In this document: positions 54,835 to 64,000 of the stretch, one piece after another | How positions within the stretch are numbered: position 1 is the stretch's first letter | How the letters are laid out: every line of letters begins with the position of its first letter | NCBI GenBank assembly: GCA_029990175.1 | Contig: JARKIP010000033.1 | Span: 6,076,001 to 6,140,000, forward strand | Direction: 5' to 3' | Length of the DNA: 64,000 bases | DNA from: Petunia secreta | Taxonomy: Eukaryota; Streptophyta; Magnoliopsida; Solanales; Solanaceae | The notes under the pieces: generated by a model | Databases searched by the model: none | Told to the model about the DNA's origin: nothing | Seen by the model: only the letters and a program-made list of their open reading frames with translations | Program-made: the position numbers and the translations under genes

Positions 54835-57784
54835 CCCATAACTTTTGAGGTTTGAAGAATTAATTTTCTTCCCAAAGGTTTAATCAGAGTATCGGCCACA
54901 TTCACTTCTAACTTTACATAGTCAATAGAAATTATTCCATCTCTCAGCAGCTTCTTGACAACTTTGTGACTCAGACGAAGGTGTCTGCTTTTCCCAATTT
55001 AAGATTTATTCTTGGCAACATAAATTTCCGCATTACTATCACAATGGGTAAACACTAGAGGCAACAAATCCTTTGTTAAATGAATATTTTCTAAGAAGTT
55101 TCTTAGCCACTCAGCATCAGAACCAGCCAACTCCAGAGCTATAAACTCTGATTCCATAGTAGATTTAACAATTATAGTTTGCTTGGCAGATTTCCATGCT
55201 ATTGCACCACCACCAAGGGTTAATACATAGAAACCAGTAGATTTTATCACATCTGAATCGGAGATCTAGTTAGCATCACCATATCCGTCTAATACAGCGG
55301 GAAATCCACTTACAAGATACCATAACTTATGGTTCCTCTCAAATTTTTCATCAATCGCACTAATGAAGACCAATGCTCTTGATTGGGATGATGAGTATAT
55401 CTACTCAGCCTACACACAGCATAGGCAATACCAGGCCTTGTAAAATTCATTAAATGCATTAGACTCTCTATAATCGAATCATATTTAGACTGAACAACTG
55501 GGTTACCTTTATTCTTCTTTTAATTGAGAGCTAGCATCATAAGAAGTGGCTACATGTGTCACATCAAAACAACCGAACTTCTTAAGAAGTCTCTCAGCAT
55601 AGTGTTCTTGTGACAACCCAATACCATCATCACTCTCATAACTTTTACTCCCAATATCATATTCACTTCATCCAGATCTTTCATATCAAAATTAGATGAG
55701 AAAAATAATTTAGTACTTTGTAAAATATTTAAACTGGTACCAATATAAGTTTATCATCAACATATAGACATATTATCACAAAATTATTGCTTAACAATTT
55801 GGTATAAACATATTTGTCCACCTTCGGTAAAGAAGAACCGTCTTTCATTAAAACTTGATCAAATTTTTCATGCCACTGTTTAGGAGCTTGCTTAACGCCA
55901 TAAAATGATTTAATTAATTTAAAAACTTTATTTTCTTGCCCAGGAACAATACATCCCTCAGGCTGAACCATATAAATTTTTTCTTCTAAATCACTATTTA
56001 AAAATGCTGCTTTGACATCCATTTGATGAATAAAAAGTTAATAAATTAAAGCAGGGCAATTACAAGTCGAATTAAAGAAACTAGTCACTGATGCAAATGT
56101 ATCAAAATAATTAATATTTTATTTTTGAGAAAATCTTTTTGCTGCTAATCGAGCTTTATATTGATCTATGGATCCATCAAGATTAAAAAAAATTTTGAAA
56201 ATTCATTTGCAGCCAATAGACTTTGCACCAGGAGGTAAATCAGTCAAAATTAATGTTTTATTTCTCATAATAAAATCAAGTTCAACTTTTATTGCCTCTT
56301 TCCAAAATTTAGCATCAGAAGAAGAAATAGCTTCAAAATCATTTAATAGTTCATTATTCACAATAAAAGTTTGAAAATCATTTCCATAAGAACAATATTA
56401 TTTTCTAGGCTTTTTGCTCCTTCTCAGTTCCTTAATAGAGGTACTCTTCTTATTTCTTTCAACAAGTGCATGATAAATTTTATCAAAGTGGAAAAGTTTG
56501 TTCAAAAAATTCAGCATTCTTTGTCTCAATAATAGTATAGCAATCAAGCACGTCACTTTTTTAACCAAAAAATCTATATGTTGCACCGTGTTCAGCATAT
56601 CCAATAAGCATGGAATCTCCAGTTTTGGAACCTATTTTCCTTTTTGTAGGTTCAAGCAAAAGAACTTTAGCTAGACAATCCCATACTTTTAAATATTTCA
56701 AGTTAGGTTTATAACATTTACATAATTCATAGGGAGTTTTGCTAGTTCTTTTATGCGGAATCCTATTTTGTAAATGACATGCAAATTAAATTGCTTCACC
56801 CATAAGTTATCAGGTGTATTAGCACTTACTAACATCGAGTTCATTATTTTTTTTAATGTTCTACTTTTCTTTTCAGTTATTCCATTTGACTCGGGTGAAT
56901 ATAGATGAGTTACTTCATGAGTAATTCCTTCTTTTTCAAAATAATCATTCAAAGCTAAATATTCTCCTCCTCCATTAGATTTAATTCTCTTGAGTTTTCT
57001 ACTAAGTTGATCTTCAATCTTAGTTTTATATGAAATAAAAGCATCAAATGCATCATCTTTATTTCTAAGCAAGTACAACTTAGTATATCTAGAAAAATCA
57101 TCAATAAATATTACATAATATTTTTTACCACCTCTGGTCATAGCTTGTTTCAAATCGCCGAAATTAGTATGAATAAGAGATACTAGTTCAGTTTCTCGAT
57201 TTACAGAAAAATAAGATTTTCTAGTAATTTTTCTTTCAACACATATTTCACACTTGTCAAATTTATTTGAGTCCAGAAAAAATATTAAGCCTACTCATTG
57301 CATTTTATTTATATATGAGATATTAATATGTCCTAGTCTAGCATTCCAACAAACACATTATTTTTTGCCATTATGATCTTATCAGTCTCCAATAAAACTT
57401 TCAACCTCACTTTCAGTAACGAGGCTATAGAAATCAGGTTTTCTCTAATAGTAGGAACATGTAGCACATTCATGAGGGCTAAAGTTTTTAGGAGTATTTT
57501 TCCCTTACCAAGGACTTTGGTAGTCCTTGAGTCTCCAAGGTGGAATACTTCATTGTTATTCCCTATAGAAGTAAAGGAGGTAAATGCTTCTCGATTTGCA
57601 CAAATGTGCCGAGTAACGCCAGAGTCTACCACCAATTCTTTCACATTAGCTACAACGTTTGCTTGAGAAACGACGACTACAAAAATATCATCTATTTCGA
57701 CAAAGTTAGCCTTATGAGGATTACTATATTCTTTGTCGCTTCCTGCCCTCATCATGCACTGTGTGGCATGATGACCTCGTTTCC

Positions 57785-57821
<37 letters not shown>

Positions 57822-58628
57822 AAGAGTTGTTCCTTTTCTTAAAGTTGGAGTTATTGGGCTTGTAACCTTTGGACTTATTAGTGTACCTTTAATTCTTGGT
57901 TTGGATTAGATTTGCTTTGAGTGTTGTCATTTTAGCTTGGACAAACTCTTTCCTATTGGTATCTTTAATTAGGAGATGTGTTACTATCTCCTCAATAGTA
58001 AAGTTCATCTGCATTTGTTTTAAATTGTTCTTGTAATCATTCTATGATTCAGACAGCTTCTGGATCAGCATTCCAGCAGCAAAATTTTATGGTACTGAAG
58101 ATTTCCTCGGCCTTAAGGTCTTCAAGTAATTTTTGGTACTCATTGATTTGAAAATTCATTTTTCATCGCTATTTCCCAGTAATAAAATTTTCCTACAACA
58201 AATTTTTATTTTGCAGTATCTTCAGCAGTGAACTTTTTAATCAAGGTCTTCCAAATGATTTTGCTTCTTTGCAGCTATAGTACACGTCAAACAACTCATT
58301 AGAAAGAGTTTGTAAAATAGTGTGACAACATACCTTATTGGCCTATTGCCATGATTTTTGTCAATGTCCGGACCGTGATGTGGCTCAGACAATGCATGTA
58401 CAACATCGTGGATATCGAGCAATGAAAAAATACGTTCTTGTCAATGATTGAAATTTTATGAGGCAAAAATATCAATATTGGACACGTCAGGAAATGGTTT
58501 GGCATAGGTTAATACAACTGGTACTGGAGCAGCGGGTGTAGTACTGACATTGGTAGTATCGATAGCAGAACGGATAGTAGTAACACTGGTAGTGTCAACA
58601 ATATTTTGGGAGTGTAGTTATTTGCCAT
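54835..58628 (-). pseudogene. Element E: decayed Ty1/Copia gag-pol
   Basis: On the minus strand: ATG 58628 (MANNYTPKI), gag with WQER-like and FSLLDIHDVVHALSEP pieces (about 58430-58240), protease VVDSGVTRHICANREAF (about 57640), integrase (57153-56698: FIDDFSRYTKLYLLRNKDDA, RIKSNGGGEYLALNDYFEKEG, PESNGITEKKSRTL), RT (MDVKAAFLNSDLEEKIYM, YGVKQAPKQWHEKF, CLYVDDKLIL; 56022-55729) and RNase H (STMESEFIALELAGSDAEWL; 55250-54999). Stops and frame changes lie throughout. The integrase has KSNGGGEY where the family has SDxGxEF, so the second catalytic Asp is lost. It is older than D. Confidence 0.8.
57786..57820 (+). repeat. A35 homopolymer
   Basis: Thirty-five A residues in a row lie inside element E's gag/protease junction. 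The true length is uncertain in any assembly. Confidence 0.9.
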
Positions 58629-58961
58629 AGTTTCTTAGATTGTAGTTACAATTGGGAAATATAATATTTCTACAATGAAAATATTGTGGACACAAAAGTA
58701 ATACAATAATAATATCATTATTACAAAGCTTTGAGTGGTGTTGGACACTGTTCTAAGAAATTATTTCGACAGTGTGAAATATTTCTCCAGGACAAAACAA
58801 GTCTTCCTCTATATTAATGGAGGGATTATGAATCACCAAAAGTAATAATACCAGCAAGTTTGAAATTCACTAGGATAGTTAAGGATTATAAAATATTGTA
58901 TATGACAAATAGCTAGATAGGAAAAAAAAAAAAGATGTAATGGACCAGTAATAATTGCACA

Positions 58962-59015
<54 letters not shown>

Positions 59016-59254
59016 GTGACCATCATTGATTATTAATAGCCTAAAGTGCAAAGGAAGAAAGATTTTCATCAGTTGCCAACTCATTTTACCCTTGTCATTT
59101 TCACTTGTCACTTGTTCATGAGTTTAGGAGAAACCATGTTGTAGTTCCATGATTTTGAGACAAAATTAGATACTTGTTCATGGCTTAAAATATAAAATGA
59201 CACATGTGATATACTTGTAGTAAATCTTTTGAAATACCATTAATAATATGCCAC
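58629..59254 (-). repeat. 5' LTR of element E (with leader)
   Basis: It runs from the gag ATG back to the tgtggcatatt start at 59254. It shares about 170 bp with the other end. No PBS can be recognised between LTR and gag. An (ATT)n run lies within it. Confidence 0.5.
58962..59014 (+). repeat. (ATT)n microsatellite
   Basis: About 17 perfect ATT units. Confidence 0.95.
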
Positions 59255-59998
59255 ATGAATAACGGCAAGAAAAAGCAACCTTTGAAGGTGACATCAAAAA
59301 GATCTTCCAGTAAGTCTATTTATAACTGTTTCATATGGTTGAAAAAGGAGAGAAGACTATCTTTTCTCCTTCGTGCTGTATTGACTGTCAAGAGGATCGA
59401 CAGGGTATATACTTAAAATAGAATAATAAATTCGACTTCATTCTTCAGAATTAGGCAGCAATCAGCTTTGGATGAACATTGTGCAGTTGAATTTCATATG
59501 ACCCACTTTTTCTCGAATAATTTGTTATCCTTTCCATCAACGGATTCTTATTCTGTTATGCTTGCTTTTCTTAGGTGAAATGGCTTTTGGCTTTATAGTA
59601 CATCATGTGGGTATTTTAAGTTTATTTTAGAAATTTTTATTTTTACCTATTTGAAACTTATGAAAGTTTTGTTCAAATTAAATGGGGTATGGAATATCTC
59701 AATGGACTATGTTATGTTCCTGTTTGCCGGCACTATGTTAAATATTTAAAAGAACATCGCATGGACTAGTCATAGAAATGTACAATGACATGTAAAACCT
59801 CTAATTAACCCAGAAATACCACATTGCATTGTGCTGAAAGAGATATTAAGAATGTAACTACTACAACCAGTCCATCCGCCCCCCTAACCCTGCCCCTTCT
59901 ATTTATTTGGCCATTTTGTACAACTTTTTTCCTTATCACAACTTATATATGCATCAGCTATAGGTACACATTGAAGTACTTTCTAGTGATTGCTCTTG
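59255..59998. other. Downstream flank of the P450 gene
   Basis: No other gene is recognised. The minus-strand 3' UTR and poly(A) site of the P450 should lie in the right part; I see no unambiguous signal. A weak resemblance to element E's LTR repeat occurs at about 59775-59825. Confidence 0.4.
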
Positions 59999-62900
59999 TT
60001 ACCTATTGCTCTTGTAAGCAATAGGTATAGCCTTTAATGGAATAGCTTTCTTCAAAGTAATTCCCATTCTTTCACTCATGTCTAAATCCATTGGCTTCAC
60101 TCCATCAGCTAAAACCCAACCAAATTTGTGTAAAACTGACCCTAAAGCAAATGGCAACACACGTGAAGCAAGGGGAACCGCAGGGCACATCCTACGACCA
60201 GAACCAAAAGGTATAAACTCAAAGTGATGTCCCTTATAATCCACCATGTTATCAGGTTCCAAGAATCTTTCGGGCTTGAATTCTAAAGGGTCTTTCCAAG
60301 CCTTTGAGTCCCTACCAATTGCCCAAACATTTACAAGAACTTGAGTTTCTTTTGGAATGTGATAACCTAACATGGTACAAGAATCCATTGCCATGTGTGG
60401 GACTAAAAATGGAAGTGGAGGATGTAGCCTTAAGGTTTCTTTTATCACTGCTTTTAAATATGGGAGTTTGTCCAAGTCTTCTTCTTCTAGCTTGTTTGTA
60501 GGATGGACGACTCTTCTTAGCTCAGCTTGAGCTTTTTGTAGAGTGGTAGGGTTGTGGAGGAGCTCTGCCATTGCCCATTCTAATGTGCTAGTAGTTGTAT
60601 CTGTACCTGCTGTGAACATCTCCTGACAAATAGATCAAGAATTTAAGTCAATCACTTGAACAAAAAAGAAATTGTGTTTTTCTTACCATATATTTTTTTT
60701 TAATTAAGGGTAACTTATGTGCGCTGATAATATATAATTATTGTTAGCAAAATTCATAAAAAAAATCTTTAGGAAGCTAATGTAGTAACATTATTCCAAT
60801 TAATTGTACCTGTTATTCTTTTCTTATCTACTCCATTTTAATAAAGTTATAGAAGTGTTTACATTATTTATACAGTAAATAGATAGACCACTACTTGAAG
60901 AGAATTTGAAACCCTTTAATACACACTATTAAAGACAACATCAAAAGTTAAGTTTCGTTGATGGAATTTTAATTTGAAGCCTCTCAGTTTCAACGTCTCT
61001 TACTTTAACCGAATAATAGTGTGTTATGATCACTAGTAGTGTAAGCGCTTCAATTCAATTTTATTAATTTGTCCGTGAATTCTTCTCATTTAGTCAAATG
61101 ATTGACTGGGGCCATTTGTTTTCATGCAAATTTAATCTAATCACCATAAGAATATCTGTATGAGAGATATTGCCCAATAAACGATACTATGCGTACAATT
61201 CGGTGGTTAGACACAAACGAATTAAAGAACAAGGAAAGATTTTTTATTAATTTGAAATCATTGGGTCATAACAATTATTATTGGAGTTATTAAACTACGA
61301 TCATGGCGTGATTTTTAAAACTACCAAGATGTAGGCAAAATGTGCTTTGCCACCAAATCTTGAAAAAACTTGATTGCGGTCCATTGTCAACGATTTTGAA
61401 TCATTAGTGAAAAAGTAAAAAAGCGACATCTTTTGAATTCTTAGTAAACACATAATATGGCTGATTTTGGGGTACTCTTATCATTTAGATAAACAAAGTA
61501 AGAGAAATTTGTTATTTCTTTTTGGGCTTTAATTAACTAGTATACACCGGCCAATATATAGAATTTTAACTTGATTCTTCTGTAGCAAGTATGATGTTTT
61601 ACTTTCCATGTTATTAATCTCATTCTCTATGGTTGGTTAGTTATTTGGGTGATCATATAGTGTAAATTTAACTTATAAACTTTAAGCGGAGAGGGAGTAC
61701 TTACAAAAAGAATTACATTGATTGTTCGAGATGAAAACCTAGAAGGGCCTTCCACGCCATCACCACGATATTGAAGAAGCACGTCTAAGTAATCCTTATT
61801 TCCCTGTTCACCATTTTCCATATCTTCCATTCTTTCTCTAAGGAATCCACCAGCTATATCAAATGCTTTTTTCACATGACACTGTGTCTTTCTTCTAATA
61901 CCCTGTGGATCAAGCCATCTCAACATAGGGAAAAAATCGGCCATATTAGGTTTCCCTGCAAACTCCATAACTTTCCCTGCATGGTAAAAGAACTTTGCAC
62001 CTCTATCCGATTTTGGATCCAATAAATCCTTTGAAAACATAAGGTTTCCAATTAAGTTAAAAGCCATTAAGAAAAAGAACCTCCCTACATCAATGGAGCT
62101 AGTGCCTGAGTTCCCTGCGTCTCCCATAAATTTAACCATTTGATCAATGCATTTTGTACGTATACCTCTCATTGCATCAAGGCGACTTGCAACGAAGAAC
62201 TCCATCGTGCTTAATCTCCTTAACATACGCCAATGTGGACCGTATTGATTAGTGATGAGTGAACCCTCGTTGCCAAAATCTCCTTTCATGGCCTCATAAA
62301 TTTTCCTACCTGCAATATGCAAAAGGGTGACATAGCTACCAGTTCATGAAATGGTCAAAAATCATGGGAGGTTAAGGGATTCTTCCGATAATCCCATCTA
62401 TCTAAGTTTTTTGTGGCCAAGGTTACTCGTGTTGAGGATATAATTAAGAAAATCAAAGTGTGTTGTGTCCATAAACATAAATTTTTATGTGATAGTCACA
62501 GCTCATGATGGTATTAAAACAAACGGGGTTCTTGGGCTCGAGACTCATAATCACCCATTATCAAAAAAAAATTAGACGTGTTTGGACCATGAAAAAGAAT
62601 CAGTCTAGCATGTGATAATGTTAAAGACTAATTAAGAAAATAAAAGTGTAATCTCTATTCTACTAGTCGAAAGTAGCATGTATCATGAGCAGTCAGAAGT
62701 GTGCACAATCAACCTGTACATTAGATAAAAAGAAGTCCTAGCTACCTGCAAGCACCATGTCATGGTTCTTGAACATTTCACGTGCCACTTCATTGGAGGA
62801 GATCACTATTGTGCCCATTGAACCTAACCATAGAGTCATTATAGGACCATGTTTGATAGCCAATTTGGCAAATGATACATGAGGTGCAAAACCTGATTGA

Positions 62901-63049
62901 AAAATGTTTCCCACCAGTTGCCACCATCGTGGTCCTGGTGGCAACTTCCCTACTTCTTCCAATCGGCGTTGTCGCTCTGTCACCATAGCCCATGCAACCC
63001 ATAGAAGTAACAGTACGACCAAACCTAAAATGTCATACTCCATAATCAC
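59999..63049 (-). CDS. CYP76A: Cytochrome P450, CYP76A-like, three exons, 510 residues
   Basis: An ER-anchored haem monooxygenase. Exons on the minus strand: 63049-62746, 62309-61705 and 60622-59999; all splice sites are GT-AG and the phases join cleanly. Residues about 7-23 form the membrane anchor; PPGP is at 37-40. The C-helix reads HWRMLRRL. The I-helix has AGTDTT (308-313), the K-helix ETLR (365-368), the PERF box FKPERF (418-423) and the haem loop FGSGRRMCPA, with Cys449 as ligand. The Gly after the Cys-x pair is Ala here. The length is normal for the family and there are no stops. The wording AELLHNP..., LVPHMAMDSC and CPAVPLASRVLP fits the CYP76A subfamily of Solanaceae. The substrate cannot be read; CYP76 members act on terpenoids, iridoids and other small molecules. 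It could begin at Met3 instead. Confidence 0.85.
60623..61704 (-). other. P450 intron 2
   Basis: It is 1082 bp, donor GTAAGT, acceptor ...ctatttgtcag, phase 0, placed just before the I-helix. This is the intron position shared by many A-type P450s. Confidence 0.8.
62310..62745 (-). other. P450 intron 1
   Basis: It is 436 bp, donor GTAGCT, acceptor ...gcatattgcag, phase 1. It splits the Gly codon in the B/B'-C region (MVLAG/RKIYE). The exon join is supported because the ORF stops six bases into the intron. Confidence 0.8.
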
Positions 63050-63867
63050 CCTTTCTCTTTTTATTTTCTTTCGAAGACTTTGGCTTTTAGTAGTTTTTTA
63101 GGATTTTGACGATTGGCATCCAAGATTTGGTCAAACCACTATGTTGTTGGTACTTGTCATAGTCTTAAGAATCAAAATGATTGTTAAGCCAAAAAGGTAT
63201 CTTTAGCTTTCTTCAACAACAACCTGCATATCAAAGAGAATAAAATCAGGGATGTGATTCTTTCATGCCTAGGTGTAATGGAGTAATATTTTAAGCAAAC
63301 ATATCTAAACTTTTGAAAAGGGATAGTTAAATGAAACAAGATTCCCTTAGCTAGCTTCAAAACATGATTTGATCTAAGCAGGTAAACTACTGAAGATGCA
63401 TAGTTCAAAAACTCATAATATCATTATATAGATGATTGTGTTTGCTTAAAACATTAAACTCTAAGGTAGATTAAGTTTAGTTATTCATCTCTAATATATA
63501 CCTTTTTAGGCAGATGCATGAACCTATTGCTTGATATCTTACTCCACATCTCATATAATGTGACATTGTTTCCGTACTAATTCGTTTCAGAATGAATGAC
63601 ATGCTTTATATTTGATTATCCATTATTGGGATGATTTTCTAGCCATATAATCTCATAGCATGTTATAAGACAACATTTTCCAAAGTCTTTCCTTCCTTTT
63701 ATTCTTAAGTTCATACTCTTCAGTCAAACTACATTACATAAGCTTAAACCAAATGGATCGTACTATTGGTGAGCAAAGCATCAATCCTGGGATAATGACA
63801 AGTATACCATGTGATTAGGAAAATGGATGATATATATAGGAAAATGTATATAGTCAATATGCCCTTA
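63050..63867 (-). promoter_or_regulatory. Upstream region of the P450 gene
   Basis: About 800 bp with no other gene. On the minus strand it has a W-box TTGACC (63129-63134) and a CCAAT box (63112-63116) close to the start. No clear TATA box is seen within 100 bp of the ATG. W-boxes are bound by WRKY factors, so stress control is possible, but these short motifs are common by chance. Confidence 0.35.
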
Positions 63868-64000
63868 ACAACAACAACAACAGCATATCCAGTATGGGTG
63901 AGGTGTATGCAGACCTTGTCCCTACCTCAATTGAGATAGAGATGTTGTTTTCAATAGACCATCGGCTCAAGAAAAAGAATTTTAAAAACATGTCCGTAAT
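63868..64000 (-). mobile_element. TS-SINE / RTE-type tail at the window edge
   Basis: On the minus strand the sequence runs tctatt...aaggtctgcatacacctcaccc...actgg and ends in (TTG)n (63868-63881 as CAA repeats). It matches the tail at 42356-42480. The 5' part lies beyond the window, so SINE and LINE cannot be told apart. Confidence 0.55.

Noticed and set aside
59775..59825. Possible third copy of the element E LTR repeat
   Set aside because: Only short words agree (atgtacaatgacat, gaaatacca) with different spacing; not enough to call homology.
1..64000. CRISPR array, bacterial operon or prophage-like system
   Set aside because: The window is plant DNA. The only regular arrays are the 36-bp retrotransposon repeat and microsatellites, with no spacers or cas-like genes.
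1..64000. tRNA or rRNA genes
   Set aside because: I looked for cloverleaf-type motifs (GGTTCGAATCC-like) and rRNA landmarks. Only PBS complements of tRNA ends were found.

Overview
The window is plant nuclear DNA, most likely from a Solanaceae species. The evidence is an intron-containing CYP76A-type cytochrome P450 gene, LTR retrotransposons with plant-type primer binding sites (PBS), and tails of the TS-SINE/RTE kind that end in (TTG)n, a repeat typical of this family. Genus cannot be read from the sequence. About 90% of the window is retrotransposon DNA, much of it nested. The only convincing host gene is the P450 at the right end, on the minus strand.

Region by region. (1) 1-16728: a Tat/Ogre-type Ty3/Gypsy element A, cut by the left window edge. 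Only the last 112 bases of its 5' LTR are present, against a 3.55 kb 3' LTR. It carries two tandem, divergent copies of the extra 5' ORF (aORF1), then gag, protease, a G-patch-like protein, a candidate intron, RT, RNase H, a second archaeal-type RNase H and integrase. A 36-bp tandem array sits in its 3' untranslated region. (2) 16729-20290: debris, namely a minus-strand gag fragment, a 29-bp copy of element A's LTR end, and a decayed second Tat/Ogre pol (remnant B). (3) 21481-32410: an Athila-like 3' region and LTR, split by a chromovirus-type Gypsy element (24418-31884). (4) 33341-41962: a complete Tat-lineage element C with a perfect AGTAG target duplication. It has an antisense ORF with its own TATA box. 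(5) 42353-43025: a minus-strand RTE-type LINE 3' end. (6) 43953-53954: a complete minus-strand Sirevirus-type Copia element D with a perfect TGACA target duplication and an env-like third ORF. (7) 54090-59254: an old, decayed minus-strand Copia element E. (8) 59999-63049: the P450 gene, three exons, apparently intact, 510 residues. (9) 63868-64000: another SINE/RTE tail at the window edge.

All the retroelement proteins are broken by stops or frameshifts, and several have lost catalytic residues (chromovirus RT YFDD to YFDN; element C protease Asp to Asn). None looks autonomous. The near-perfect target duplications and similar LTR pairs of C and D make them younger than A, B, the Athila remnant and E. 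The chromovirus must be younger than the Athila LTR it interrupts. The P450 shares no regulatory unit with the elements, but its downstream flank is element E's 5' LTR about 0.75 kb away.
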